64,000 bases of DNA, taken from the NCBI RefSeq assembly GCF_964019585.1, contig NZ_OZ026454.1:1364001-1428000 (forward strand). The letters are read 5' to 3'. Position numbers and translations under genes: made by a program. Positions 44,064 through 53,221 of this stretch are shown here, piece by piece. Each line of letters begins with the position of its first letter. Position 1 is the stretch's first letter. Under the pieces are notes generated by a model, which did no database searches, was not told where the DNA came from, and saw only the letters and a list, made by a program, of their open reading frames with translations. Origin of the DNA: Candidatus Mesenet endosymbiont of Agriotes lineatus. GTDB lineage: Bacteria > Pseudomonadota > Alphaproteobacteria > Rickettsiales > Anaplasmataceae.

Positions 44064-45242
44064 TTATTTTCCATAAATTTTACTCTGATTTATCTCTAAT
44101 TGTTGAACATTAACTTCCTGCACCCATGAATTTGGTTGCTCTTTTTGCGCTTGTAACTCTGTATTTTGATTTTTACTACCAGAAGAAAATTTTCGACTTT
44201 TTTTCACTTCATCTTGATTTACTGGAATTTGCTTTTGGGTTTGACCACTTGCTTTTGCAGCAGTAGGTACTTTTTGAGTAGTTGTTTCTTTACCACCACC
44301 CATTCCTAGTTCCATATGCTTTGCTGCATAAATGTTTGCAAGTGCAAGAAGCGTATATAGTAGTTTTAAAAAGCCACTATTATCTTTAGCAATGTTTTGT
44401 GATAGAGGAATGAGACTTAAATTGTTATTTAGCTCTTGAACAGGCATGAAAGGTTTGGTTTTGATGTTTTCCATACCTTTATTATTTTGAGAAACATTAC
44501 TAATTTGTCCTACAAAGCTACCTGAGCTTAATAGACTATCAACTTTTTGCCATTGCCCTTTTGTTGTTACTATTTCTTTTGCTTTATTCACCATTTCAGC
44601 AACAGTTTGCATGGCACCAATTGTCAAAATCCATTCTGTAGTTCTGTTTAAACCTTGCTCCAGCGAAAGCTCAAAAAGTTTAGCTTTAAGTTCCATCAAG
44701 AGTTCTAATTGTTTTTTAATTTGACTAACAACCTCTGGATCGTTTTCACTACTTAACTGCTCCTCTAACGCTTTTATTTGTAGTTTTAGCATTTCTTTTA
44801 AAGTTAATTCTTTTTTGAAAAGCTTTTTTCGAATGGCATCAAGAAATGAAAACAGTAAATTTTTCCTTTTTTGTTTTTCTTTTGTAAGAACTAGCTCATC
44901 TCCTAGCTTTAAATCCAAATTTAAATTAAGCACTTCATTGAAAAAGTTTAGTAGTTTTAAAACTTTCTTCCAAAATACTTCACTAATATCTAGTTTTTTA
45001 CTAAATTCTTTGTCTAATTCATTCTCTACTACATCTATTGAATCTAAAAGTTCATTTAAACCTGCTTCAGGCCCTAATCTTTTGAGGAGATTGTGTTTTA
45101 ACAGATCATCACACTTTTGCTCTAACTGCTGAGTAAGATTTCCACTCTGTAGGTCCTCTATCCTTATTTTACCCAGAAAGATGCTGTCCCCATCCTCCTG
45201 AGGTTGTGGTATAATATTTTTATTTAGATAAACTTTGCCCAT
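44064..45242 (-). CDS. Leu/Lys-rich helical protein of unknown function
   Basis: A 392-residue protein that I do not recognise. It is dominated by Leu, Lys and Glu, with predicted long helices at about residues 60-200 (LKEMLKLQIKALEEQLSSE, IKKQLELLMELKAKLFELSLEQG) that look like coiled coils. A weak hydrophobic stretch occurs near 285-305 (FLKLLYTLLALANIYAA). The last 70 residues are Gln/Thr/Lys-rich and probably disordered. A TAGGG ribosome-binding site precedes the ATG by about 4 bases. The gene lies upstream of the Ser-rich unknown gene on the same strand and shares its disordered-tail architecture. Confidence 0.75.
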   Translation of the reverse strand: MGKVYLNKNIIPQPQEDGDSIFLGKIRIEDLQSGNLTQQLEQKCDDLLKHNLLKRLGPEAGLNELLDSIDVVENELDKEFSKKLDISEVFWKKVLKLLNFFNEVLNLNLDLKLGDELVLTKEKQKRKNLLFSFLDAIRKKLFKKELTLKEMLKLQIKALEEQLSSENDPEVVSQIKKQLELLMELKAKLFELSLEQGLNRTTEWILTIGAMQTVAEMVNKAKEIVTTKGQWQKVDSLLSSGSFVGQISNVSQNNKGMENIKTKPFMPVQELNNNLSLIPLSQNIAKDNSGFLKLLYTLLALANIYAAKHMELGMGGGKETTTQKVPTAAKASGQTQKQIPVNQDEVKKSRKFSSGSKNQNTELQAQKEQPNSWVQEVNVQQLEINQSKIYGK

Positions 45243-45341
45243 TAATCCCTACTTAAGTAACGCAATAGAAAATATCTTAGCATATAAGGTTTAAAAGTCA
45301 TAAAATATATAAAATAAATTATACACATTATTTCACAATTA

Positions 45342-47273
45342 TCATTTTAAACTACTTATAATATCTCTAATTTTCGCAGCTTTTTCAAATTCCAAGTTTT
45401 CTGCATACTCCAGCATCTGCTTCCTTAATGCTTCTTTGCTTGTCTGTTTGCAATTTACTTCCTCATCCCCTGTTACTCTATTTTGCAGGGAACTCAAAAC
45501 AGATTTTACTATACTTACTGGCTTTATATTATGTAACTCATTATAATCTTTTTGTATTTTTCTCCTCCTTTCAGTTTCCTTTAATGCTCTCTCCAATGAT
45601 TTTGTCATCTTATTTGCATAAAGAACCACCCTACCATTGACATTGCGTGCTGCACGTCCGATGGTTTGGATAAGTGAAGTTTCACAGCGTAAAAATCCTT
45701 CTTTATCGGCATCAAGAATTCCAACTAACGCACATTCAGGAATATCAAGCCCTTCTCTCAATAAATTCACCCCCACTAAAACATGTATACCACCTGTACG
45801 CAATTTATTTATAACTTCAATTCTTTCAAAAGTATTAATGTCAGAATGCAAATAATTGGCTTTAGTGCCAATTTCACACATATAGTCAGCTAAATTCTCT
45901 GCCATTTTTTTTGTTAAGGTGGTAATTAAAACGCAGCATCCCTCCTTTATTACAGTTTGTGATTCATAAATAATATCATCTACTTGGTTTTCTGTAGGTT
46001 TAACAATACAAATTGGATCTAAAAGGCCTGTTGGCCTTATGACTTGTTCAGTGAATAATCCCTTCGTTTTTTCTAGCTCGTATTTCCCAGGTGTAGCTGA
46101 AATGTAAATAGTTTGTGGACGCATATTTTCCCATTCTTCAAATTTTAGAGGTCTATTATCTAAAGCAGAAGGAAGTCTAAAGCCGTAATCAACTAAATTT
46201 GATTTACGCGCACGATCACCACTGTACATAGCACCTATTTGTGGAATTGTTACATGGCTTTCATCAATAAACAGAATTGCATTTTGTGGTAGATATTCAA
46301 ACAGTGTTGGTGGCGGTTCACCCGCTTTTTTACCAGAGAGATAACGCGAGTAATTTTCAATTCCTTTGCAACTTCCTGCTTCTCTAATCATTTCTATATC
46401 AAAATTTGTCCTTTGCTCTAGACGTTTAGCTTCAACTATTTTGTTTTGCGCATAGTAACATTCTACACGCTCATTCATTTCCTTTTTAATCAAATCAATC
46501 GCCTGCAAAAGCGTTGGTCTTGGAGTTACATAGTGATTATTTGCAAAAATAGTGATCTTATCTAAATTACTAATGACTTTATTTGTCAGCACATCAATTT
46601 CAAAAATTTCCTCTATCTCATCACCAAAAAACGACAAACGCCAAGCTCTGTTTTCGAGATGAGAAGGAAATATATCAACTGTATCGCCACGCACCCTGAC
46701 CGTGCCACGACTAAACTCATACTCTGAACGCTTATATTGAAGTTCAGTAAGCTTATTTAATAACATAGGAATTTTTATCACATCACCTACATTTAAAGAT
46801 ACTACCATATGCAAATATGCTTCTGGAGAACCAAGGCCATAAATACAAGAAACACTAGCTACAACTATAACATCAGGTCTCTCAAGCAGAGAACGCGTAG
46901 CGGAGTGCCTAAGTAAATCTATTCTTTCATTTATAACTGAATCCTTTTCAATATAAGTGTCAGTTTGTGGTAAATAAGCTTCCGGCTGATAATAATCATA
47001 ATAAGAAACAAAATACTCTACAGCATTACCTGGAAAAAACGCTTTCATTTCTTCATATAACTGTGCTGCTAAAGTTTTATTGTGAGCAATAATAAGAGCT
47101 GGCCTTTGTGTTCTCTCTATAATATTTGCAGCAGTGAAAGTTTTACCTGAACCAGTAATACCCAAAAGTACTTGATCTTTTTTGCCACTTTCAAGCCCTA
47201 AAGTTAGCTCATCAATAGCTTTAGGTTGATCACCTGTAGGCTTAAAATTTGCAGAGATCTTAAAAGCATTCAT
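45342..47273 (-). CDS. uvrB: Excinuclease ABC subunit B
   Basis: Damage-verifying helicase-like subunit of nucleotide excision repair, 643 residues. Walker A is [14 protein letters not shown], the beta-hairpin region is [22 protein letters not shown], the DEAD-like box is [10 protein letters not shown], and motif VI is [14 protein letters not shown]. The C-terminal UVR domain that binds UvrC is intact ([22 protein letters not shown]). The rest of the Uvr system is outside this window. Confidence 0.97.
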   Translation of the reverse strand: MNAFKISANFKPTGDQPKAIDELTLGLESGKKDQVLLGITGSGKTFTAANIIERTQRPALIIAHNKTLAAQLYEEMKAFFPGNAVEYFVSYYDYYQPEAYLPQTDTYIEKDSVINERIDLLRHSATRSLLERPDVIVVASVSCIYGLGSPEAYLHMVVSLNVGDVIKIPMLLNKLTELQYKRSEYEFSRGTVRVRGDTVDIFPSHLENRAWRLSFFGDEIEEIFEIDVLTNKVISNLDKITIFANNHYVTPRPTLLQAIDLIKKEMNERVECYYAQNKIVEAKRLEQRTNFDIEMIREAGSCKGIENYSRYLSGKKAGEPPPTLFEYLPQNAILFIDESHVTIPQIGAMYSGDRARKSNLVDYGFRLPSALDNRPLKFEEWENMRPQTIYISATPGKYELEKTKGLFTEQVIRPTGLLDPICIVKPTENQVDDIIYESQTVIKEGCCVLITTLTKKMAENLADYMCEIGTKANYLHSDINTFERIEVINKLRTGGIHVLVGVNLLREGLDIPECALVGILDADKEGFLRCETSLIQTIGRAARNVNGRVVLYANKMTKSLERALKETERRRKIQKDYNELHNIKPVSIVKSVLSSLQNRVTGDEEVNCKQTSKEALRKQMLEYAENLEFEKAAKIRDIISSLK

Positions 47274-47283
47274 AAGCTTAAGG

Positions 47284-48282
47284 TCAATTCAGATCATTAC
47301 TCTGTACTACACTAAGGTTAATAATTGCCACATTCTTTTCATCAGGTTTTATATGATCTATAACCATATCATTAGTAGTTGTAAGAAGATCAGAAGGAGA
47401 AATTATTGTCCGCTTTCCCCCCTCTTGTATTTTTAGAACTCCAAGTTCAATAGCTAGTGGTACCTTACCATCACCAACTTTAAAACGTGCAGATTGGTTG
47501 TCAGTAAATAATTCACCATTATGCTTGCGCACCGAATAGTTTATCTCTACCTCATCACCACACATTACTGGCATACCACTTGTATAGTTTGCATCATCAA
47601 AAATCATTAAATTATCAACTGAAGATGGAGACTCAGTTTTAACAGAGAGAAGTTTTATATAGTAGGATTTTTTATCACTGGTATTTGCATCCTCTGCATT
47701 ATCCATATTATGGTTAATCAATATAATGCGTTCCCCACCTTCTTTCATACCAATTATTCCTAAGTCCAATTCTTTTTCCTCCCCTATCTTACGCTCAGAG
47801 GTAGAACTGATGTTAAGATTCATAAACTTTTGCAAATACTGTTCCTTATTTAGGATATTATCATAATTTAAGAGCTTATACACCTGTAATGAAACCTTGC
47901 TTCCGCATAGAGCTTTTTTACCATTACCATAGCTTATGTCATAAAAATTTACTAAATCTTTAAATTCTTTTTGCTTTCTTATTTTCTTCAAGTAATCAAG
48001 TAGCCCATGTTTTTCTATATAATAGTCAATTCTAGCCTCAAGAATAGGCTTTAGCAAAGAAAAAGCTATTGTCTGGATAATCCCATCATTTAAATTATTG
48101 ATCTCATATCCTTTGTCTGGCTTTTTTTCTGCCTTGCCTACATCACCTTTATTTGTAAAATAAGAAACAGATAAACTAAAAGTAGTAATAAGTAAGGTAA
48201 TTACAACTCCTATCCATAGCAACTTGGGCACAAGTTTTTTCACTACAAATTTCTTAAGTAACTTGAACACAAACTCTTCCAT
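47284..48282 (-). CDS. Membrane-anchored FKBP-like protein
   Basis: A 332-residue protein with an N-terminal membrane anchor at about residues 19-41 ([22 protein letters not shown]) and a large extracytoplasmic part. The C-terminal ~110 residues resemble an FKBP-type peptidyl-prolyl isomerase: [52 protein letters not shown] weaker similar stretch precedes it ([15 protein letters not shown] ... [17 protein letters not shown]), suggesting two FKBP-like domains. It overlaps the end of the polyprenyl synthase gene (TAATG). Isomerase activity is uncertain because several FKBP active-site aromatics are not obvious. Confidence 0.6.
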   Translation of the reverse strand: MEEFVFKLLKKFVVKKLVPKLLWIGVVITLLITTFSLSVSYFTNKGDVGKAEKKPDKGYEINNLNDGIIQTIAFSLLKPILEARIDYYIEKHGLLDYLKKIRKQKEFKDLVNFYDISYGNGKKALCGSKVSLQVYKLLNYDNILNKEQYLQKFMNLNISSTSERKIGEEKELDLGIIGMKEGGERIILINHNMDNAEDANTSDKKSYYIKLLSVKTESPSSVDNLMIFDDANYTSGMPVMCGDEVEINYSVRKHNGELFTDNQSARFKVGDGKVPLAIELGVLKIQEGGKRTIISPSDLLTTTNDMVIDHIKPDEKNVAIINLSVVQSNDLN

Positions 48283-49088
48283 TACAAATCTCTTATTAAC
48301 TCTACCACAGAGTATAAATAATTAGTTCTATTTAAAAATAAATTAAGGTAATTAGCTGCATCATCAAGTAACTTTTTTATGTATTCTTTCGTATTTTCTA
48401 AACCTATTGAAAGTACAATATTACTTGTTTCATTCTTTTGCAAATAGTCATTAAGGTCATCTTTTGCTTGAAATGCAAGACCGATCTTTATTCCATAGCT
48501 TGATAAAGCTTTGCATTCTTCACCTGACGCTCCACCCATTATTGCTCCAATTTCACATGCAGCAGAAAAAAGTTTAGCAGTTTTTAGCAAATGCACGTCA
48601 TGTACTTTACCAACATTGCTAGCAACCAAATCCAAAACCTGCCCTCCTACCATACCATTATATCCAATAGCAGTAGATAAAGTCTTAATTACTCTGACGC
48701 ATTTATTACTATCCTCTATAGAAGTAGATAGTACTTCAAATGCCAAAGTAAGCAATGCATCTCCAGCAAGTATTGCAGTTGCTTCGTCAAATTTTTTATG
48801 ACATGCTGGTTGACCTCGACGAAAGTCACTGTTATCCATACAAGGCAAGTCGTCATGTATTAAGGAATAAACATGGATAAACTCAACTGCAGCTGCAACT
48901 TTTAAAATTTCTTTTATTCCAAAAATCCAAGAAGAGGCAAAAACAAGAAATGGCCGCAAATGCTTAGCAGGAGCAAGAACGCTATAACGCATAGCTAAAT
49001 GTAATCTATTAGAATTATCTTGAGGCAATATTCTATGTATTTCACTAACAAGCAATCTGCTAAAATCAGTTATAGTAAGATCAGACAA
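48282..49088 (-). CDS. ispA: Polyprenyl (farnesyl/geranyl) diphosphate synthase
   Basis: Chain-elongating prenyltransferase of 268 residues. The first Asp-rich motif DDLPCMDNSDFRRGQPACHKKF and the second (FQAKDDLNDYL, in place of the usual DDILD) are present, with GGQVLDL between them. The start is a TTG at 49088, seven bases after AAGGATT; the next Met is too far inside. It shares the isoprenoid pathway with ispF in this window. Product chain length cannot be assigned with certainty. Confidence 0.87.
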   Translation of the reverse strand: MSDLTITDFSRLLVSEIHRILPQDNSNRLHLAMRYSVLAPAKHLRPFLVFASSWIFGIKEILKVAAAVEFIHVYSLIHDDLPCMDNSDFRRGQPACHKKFDEATAILAGDALLTLAFEVLSTSIEDSNKCVRVIKTLSTAIGYNGMVGGQVLDLVASNVGKVHDVHLLKTAKLFSAACEIGAIMGGASGEECKALSSYGIKIGLAFQAKDDLNDYLQKNETSNIVLSIGLENTKEYIKKLLDDAANYLNLFLNRTNYLYSVVELIRDL

Positions 49089-49591
49089 CTACTTAATCCT
49101 TTTTTGAACAATATAACTTATTATTTAATAAAGTTTTGCAAATATTTGAACTTATATACCATCAAAAAATCTCAAAACTTTATTTTCTATAAATTAAATT
49201 TTCATAAATATTCTACTATTATTGAAGTTTTGTTCTTTACAAGGAATTAGAATAAAAAAATGAAAAAAGCTTTTCTATTCTTCATTATATTTTTCTTAAG
49301 TTCTTTCCTTATCAATTGAACCAACACCCGAGTATAGAAACATTATATACCCCTGATTCTACACATCTTTTGAACTATCTCTTTTGCTTCTTGTCTTATC
49401 TTACCCTATTTTCAGGCAAATTCTATACTATATGATCTACATAACATCCCTTCAAATCCCTTTCCTTTGATTATATTATTGTAAAAATGGACTTCAAGTT
49501 TCAGGTTGTTCTCCCAAATTTGAGACGATACCACAGGTTAGTTGTTTAGTCCCATCAAGTAATGGTATTCCTTAGTAGAAAAGGAGATATT
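49089..49591. other. Gap with decayed sequence upstream of the IS481 remnant
   Basis: About 500 AT-rich bases without an intact gene, apart from the short leader-peptide frame listed separately at 49260-49319. The left end of the IS481 remnant may begin in the last ~110 bases, but I could not find a matching right terminal repeat. Confidence 0.45.
49260..49319 (+). pseudogene. Signal-peptide remnant of a lost secreted protein or lipoprotein
   Basis: A 19-codon frame preceded by AAGGAATTAG encodes a textbook leader: Met-Lys-Lys then about 16 hydrophobic residues ending FLIN, then TGA. If the TGA was once a Cys codon (TGT or TGC), the sequence would be a lipobox LINC. No continuation can be followed beyond a few codons. 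I read it as the stub of a decayed gene; chance occurrence in AT-rich DNA is possible. Confidence 0.35.
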
Positions 49592-49690
49592 ATGGGACAG
49601 ATATTACACAAACGCGCCAATACGCTGTGCGAACAGAATTACAGCGTTACAATCGCGCAGTTAAGTAAACAATATAACCCGAATACTCCC
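49592..49690 (+). pseudogene. Fragment of an IS481-family transposase, frameshifted
   Basis: The first codons read MGQILHKRA, the usual start of IS481-like transposases. The next conserved block AVRTELQRYNRAVK appears in another frame, and LSKQYNPNT in the first frame again, so at least two indels have broken the helix-turn-helix region. GGAG lies upstream of the ATG. The rest of the transposase is absent. Confidence 0.75.
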
Positions 49691-49711
49691 TTTTTAAAAC
49701 TTCTCTCATTT

Positions 49712-49820
49712 CTGTGCATTCAAGTACTATGAGCTAAAATCGAGAGATAAAATAGAGTACTAATTCTCTTTTAGATTAGTTATATTTTTATTATCCAATT
49801 GGCTAGTTTTGAATGCACAG
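49712..49820. repeat. Small palindromic element with 12-bp perfect terminal inverted repeats
   Basis: CTGTGCATTCAA at 49712-49723 is the exact reverse complement of TTGAATGCACAG at 49809-49820. A second inner pairing (CTAAAA..AGAG with CTCTTTTAG) allows a longer hairpin. The 109-bp element lies between the IS481 fragment and tRNA-Leu. It may be a miniature inverted-repeat element. Confidence 0.65.
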
Positions 49821-49879
49821 CATAATTTAACTAAAATTTTCTTCTTATTAGGATTTATGATAATATAATTCAAATGTTA

Positions 49880-49962
49880 GCCTTTGTGGTGGAATGGTAG
49901 ACACGATAGACTCAAAATCTATTGCTTGCAAAAGCATGCCGGTTCAAGTCCGGCCAAAGGTA
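49880..49962 (+). tRNA. trnL: tRNA-Leu (CAA anticodon)
   Basis: An 83-base class II tRNA with acceptor GCCTTTG/CAAAGGT (one G-U pair), anticodon loop CTCAAAA giving CAA, a long variable arm (TTGCTTGCAAAAGCA) and T arm GCCGG/CCGGC. Discriminator A; CCA is not encoded. It ends five bases before the convergent stop of the first stalk-repeat gene. Confidence 0.95.
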
Positions 49963-49966
49963 CATT

Positions 49967-51574
49967 TTAAAAATACACATCATTCACATAATTTGCTACA
50001 TATTCAACTAAACTACATGCAGCAGTATCACTAGCAAGATCTATATCACGTGCTTTCACTTGCATTTCATGCGAACTACACTCAATATCTCCTCTGTTTA
50101 TAGTAAATGCAGGAGAATCGTAAGAATGATCCTGAGCATTTATATGATTATTGAAATAATGAAATTTATTTTGACTATCGTAGTAACCAAATTCGTCTAT
50201 GAGTGATCCTATCTTTTTTCCTCCATTGCCTATCTCATACACGTCTACACCATGCTGACTAGAATTTGAATAACTAGCACTGTTCATTTTAACAACAAAT
50301 GATGGGCTTGAGCCATTTTTGGCATAATATTTTTCAAAATCAATATTTTTTATACTCTTAAGATTTTCTGGACTAATTAGCTTGTAGTCACTTGGGATCT
50401 TATAATATTCTTGTCCGCCTTCATTACAGAAGGCTAACTTATACCCATCTTCTTCAGTTCTTATCACTTTTAAGAAGTGATATTGCGGTGGCAGATCAAT
50501 ACTAACTTGAGGGTTGAAGTGGTCATAGATATAAATCCTATTGTCAAAAAAGTAGTGTCCTACCGAAGAAAAAGTACCAATCTTATTACCTTCTAGTTTT
50601 ATCTCAGCTTCATATCTACCCGCTACTTCGTTACCTCTTACGAATTCTACTTTTACTTCTTGAGGTATGACGTTTACCCCCTGTGAGATCGTTTTGATCT
50701 CTTTAGTTATTGCCTGATCAAAAGCTTGATCTTGGTGAGCAAAGTCAGCTACCCGTTGGTTAAGCTCATCGAGATCATTCTTCTTAGCAAGCTCCTTCAG
50801 ATCGTCTTTTTCAACAAGGTTTTTTAAATCAAGTTTTTCATCGTCCTTAATACCTAAATCTTCCTTCTTGACAAGATCCTTTATCTTATCAGTTTCATCT
50901 TTAATACCTTCAACTTTCCTGGTAAGGTCGCCTAGATCGCTCTTCTTAGCAAGGCCTTGTAGATCAGCTGTCTTAGCAAGTTCCTTTAGATCATTCTTTT
51001 GAGCAAGATTACTGAGATCAGGTATATCATCTTTTTTAGCAAGGTTGCTTATATCAGGTAGATCGGTTGTTTTAGCAAGATCCTTTATCTTATCAGTCTC
51101 AGTTTTAATATCCTTTATCTTATCAGTAGCATCTTTAATACCTTTAACTTCCTTAGTAAGGTCATCGAGATCATTCTTTTTAGCAAGTTCCTTTAAATCA
51201 ACACTTTCTTTTTCAACACCCAAATCTTCCTTCTTGACAAGATTCTTTAGATCACTCTTCTCAGCAAGCTTCTTTAAATCAACACTTTCTTTTTCAACAC
51301 CCAAATCTGATTTTTTAACAAGGTTTTCTAAATCACCAAGCATACCCTTTACTAACATTAAAAGTGTTTTTGGTTCAATACGAAGGTCAAAAAAATAACT
51401 ATGCAAACACTCATCTAATTTTTTAACTTCATCAGCAATCTCTCTTTTACCATCATCGTCTTTATTCAATTTTGCATATGCATCGAGCCATTTTGTTACC
51501 TCTGGTTCGAACTTATTTTCCATAAACTGACATATTTCTTTTGGCATCCTTTTAAGATCATCGCACTTACTCAT
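49967..51574 (-). CDS. Stalk-repeat protein, copy 1, unknown function
   Basis: A 535-residue protein in three parts. A helical head of about 85 residues is followed by a stalk (about 86-285) built of short repeats like LAKKSDL, LVKKEDLGVEKESVDLKEL and DDLTKEVKGIKD that should form coiled coil, as in trimeric fibres. A C-terminal domain of ~240 residues follows (VKVEFVRGNEVAGRYEAEI ... HGVDVYEIGNGGKKIGSLIDEFGYYDSQ ... ACSLVEYVANYVNDVYF). There is no signal peptide or membrane helix. The gene is paralogous to 53222-54709 over all three parts, most closely in the C-terminal domain. Divergently transcribed from dut. I infer a possible secreted effector or surface-fibre role; nothing proves it. 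Confidence 0.8.
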   Translation of the reverse strand: MSKCDDLKRMPKEICQFMENKFEPEVTKWLDAYAKLNKDDDGKREIADEVKKLDECLHSYFFDLRIEPKTLLMLVKGMLGDLENLVKKSDLGVEKESVDLKKLAEKSDLKNLVKKEDLGVEKESVDLKELAKKNDLDDLTKEVKGIKDATDKIKDIKTETDKIKDLAKTTDLPDISNLAKKDDIPDLSNLAQKNDLKELAKTADLQGLAKKSDLGDLTRKVEGIKDETDKIKDLVKKEDLGIKDDEKLDLKNLVEKDDLKELAKKNDLDELNQRVADFAHQDQAFDQAITKEIKTISQGVNVIPQEVKVEFVRGNEVAGRYEAEIKLEGNKIGTFSSVGHYFFDNRIYIYDHFNPQVSIDLPPQYHFLKVIRTEEDGYKLAFCNEGGQEYYKIPSDYKLISPENLKSIKNIDFEKYYAKNGSSPSFVVKMNSASYSNSSQHGVDVYEIGNGGKKIGSLIDEFGYYDSQNKFHYFNNHINAQDHSYDSPAFTINRGDIECSSHEMQVKARDIDLASDTAACSLVEYVANYVNDVYF

Positions 51575-51708
51575 ATTCTATTATTAATTAGTGTGAAAAT
51601 AATGTGACAACATTAGGTTAAGTTTATACTAAGCGGTGTAACTCATTCTTATAGAAAGAATTGTACGTTTAAGATACACTTGCTAGATATATTACATTTA
51701 CTTAAGAT
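51575..51708. promoter_or_regulatory. Divergent intergenic region between stalk-repeat copy 1 and dut
   Basis: A 134-base spacer that must hold promoters for both directions. It aligns with the spacer at 54710-54834 upstream of the dead dut copy (for example GAATTGTACGTTTAAGATAC against GAGTTGTACGTTAAGGTAC), so it belongs to the duplicated unit. No clear -35/-10 pair was assigned. Confidence 0.45.
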
Positions 51709-52152
51709 ATGCTTATTGAAATAAAAACACTTCCTCACTATGAGGGTCTGCTGCTTCCGTCTTATGCAACACTACAAAGTGCAGGAATGGATCTTTATGC
51801 AGCTATAGATAATCCCGTTAACATAGAGCCGATGAACAGGGAATTGATTCCGGCTGGCATTGCAATTTCAATACCAGATTATTGCGAAGGGCAGATACGC
51901 CCAAGGTCGGGCCTAGCAATGAAATTTGGCATAATAGTACTTAATTCACCAGGTACTATAGATTCAGACTATCAGGGAGAGATAAAAGTTTGTTTGATCA
52001 ATCTAAGTGATAAATTATATATTATAAATAGGGGAGATAGAATAGCACAAATTATAATTAGTCCAATAGTTAAAGTAGAGTGGCAACTGGTTGATGAATT
52101 TAATGAAGAAACTAAGCGTGGTAGTGGGGGATTTGGCTCAACTGGCATTTAA
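51709..52152 (+). CDS. dut: Deoxyuridine 5'-triphosphate nucleotidohydrolase (dUTPase)
   Basis: Hydrolyses dUTP to dUMP, keeping uracil out of DNA and feeding dTMP synthesis. The 147-residue trimeric dUTPase shows all five motifs: SAGMDLYAAI, PRSGLA, NSPGTIDSDYQGEIKVCLIN, RGDRIAQIIISPI and the Gly-rich RGSGGFGSTGI. It works downstream of the dcd product at 32314. This is the surviving dut of a duplicated segment; the other copy is a stub at 54835. Confidence 0.97.
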   Translation: MLIEIKTLPHYEGLLLPSYATLQSAGMDLYAAIDNPVNIEPMNRELIPAGIAISIPDYCEGQIRPRSGLAMKFGIIVLNSPGTIDSDYQGEIKVCLINLSDKLYIINRGDRIAQIIISPIVKVEWQLVDEFNEETKRGSGGFGSTGI

Positions 52153-52164
52153 CATATATCTAAA

Positions 52165-52301
52165 ATGACAGATAATCTAATACTTACAAGATGTTTCTAT
52201 AGTCCTTACTGTTCTGCATTGGCAAAAATCTAAAATTCTTTGGATTATCACAAAAACAGAAGCATATATTGGACAGGAAAATCCAATATGCCATGCATCT
52301 A
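52165..52301 (+). pseudogene. Decayed 5' part of a second mpg (3-methyladenine glycosylase) gene
   Basis: From the ATG at 52165 the sequence parallels the intact mpg start at 54963: ATGACAGATAA, a later CTAAAATTCTT, the identical stretch ACAGAAGCATATATTGGACA, and CATGCATCTA. Deletions and substitutions destroy the frame. It is cut at 52302 by the left terminal repeat of an IS5-family remnant. Its place directly after dut mirrors the dut-stub/mpg order of copy 2. Confidence 0.9.
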
Positions 52302-53063
52302 GGCAGTGTCAACATTTAAAAAGATGGTTAAAAGCAGCTAATATAGCAAGTTTAAGGAGAAATTTAAAAAAACAATAAAAAACTGCAAAAATTCTGCTTC
52401 CATGGTTTAAAACATATATGATATAAAGAGAGAGCCAATCTGGAGAGATTGAGGCTGTAGAGGCGGCCTTTAAAGTGGCAGATGTATAGGAAAAGAAGAT
52501 CTGAATATATTGAATAGGATCTTTGGCGACCTACTGAATAGTTTTAGCTATTTTAGGCTCTTTTGCCTAGAGTAAGGGTTGATATCCTTATAGTTATATG
52601 CCTTAAAACATATAACCATAGCGCTTCCAATTATCAACTGGTAGTCTTTTCATGGTGGGAATCCGTGAAAAGGGCTAAAAACGCTCCTCTCTCTGATGTT
52701 GTACACCTCTCCAGATTGGCACTAAATCAACAATAGGTCGATTAAAAAATCAACACACAATTCCTAAATCAAATTCTTTTTAACATCTTTTTTCAATTCC
52801 CTTTTATCTTTTAATTCTTTTTCTCATATTTTATGAAAAATCTAAGTAGTTGCAAAATACCAAATTATTGATTAATTTCACTGAGCTGTGCTTTGATACG
52901 GTATCGCCAGGGTATAAATATTACAAATATTAAATGCTGCTTGCGTAATGTCATTTCTTTGATCGGGCGTTAATTATCGGATTTCCCAATGCATTAACAT
53001 GAATTTTTGTTGTTTTGCTGTGTCTAAAAAGAAACATTATATTTTTTTAATGTCGACACTACC
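52302..53063 (-). mobile_element. IS5-family insertion sequence remnant inside the dead mpg
   Basis: Terminal inverted repeats GGCAGTGTCAACATT (52302-52316) and AATGTCGACACTACC (53049-53063) match at 13 of 15 positions and are flanked by TA on both sides. On the minus strand, transposase fragments KIHVNALGNP (about 52975-53009) and, in a shifted frame, PDQRNDITQA (52937-52966) correspond to the KIH..DALGNP...LTPGQ..DITQA block of IS5-family enzymes. Most of the transposase is missing, and the interior holds the structured element at 52434-52720. Confidence 0.8.
52434..52720. other. 287-nt unidentified structured element with 14-bp perfect terminal pairing
   Basis: The ends GCCAATCTGGAGAG and CTCTCCAGATTGGC are exact reverse complements. 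Inside lie several hairpins: GTTATATG/CATATAAC at 52593-52616, CTTTTCA/TGAAAAG at 52646-52672 and TAGGC/GCCTA at 52554-52569. Its GC content appears higher than the surroundings. I compared it by eye with RNase P RNA, tmRNA, 6S RNA and group II intron domain V and found no match. It could be a miniature transposable element, part of an unrecognised ribozyme or intron, or a non-coding RNA. Confidence 0.55.
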
Positions 53064-53221
53064 TAAGAACCCGTTTAAAATCTTCATAAAAAAGAAGAAT
53101 GAAGGAAAATCTGTAAACTGACATTAAGCTTCCGTTTATAATTTTCCCACCTTTCTTCTTGTTCGTTATTCTTACTTTATCGCATCTTTTTTGATTCTTA
53201 ACAAACTCGTACAACTTAAAC
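53064..53221. other. Spacer between IS5 remnant and stalk-repeat copy 2
   Basis: No gene seen. A loose inverted repeat (AAGAAGAATGAAGGAAAAT near 53090 and a partly complementary ATTTTCCCACCTTTCTTCTT near 53142) suggests a further eroded mobile-element end. Confidence 0.35.

Noticed and set aside
42445-45242. CifA-CifB cytoplasmic-incompatibility operon
   Set aside because: Order, sizes (392 and 518 residues) and recalled sequence features do not match CifA or CifB, and no deubiquitinase or nuclease motif is visible.
49020-49250. 76-codon plus-strand frame overlapping the start of the polyprenyl synthase
   Set aside because: It begins inside the antisense strand of the synthase gene and shows no family pattern or ribosome-binding site.
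52434-52720. RNase P RNA, tmRNA, 6S RNA or group II intron domain V
   Set aside because: The conserved core sequences of these RNAs (for example the GAGGAAAGTCC block of RNase P) are not present on either strand.
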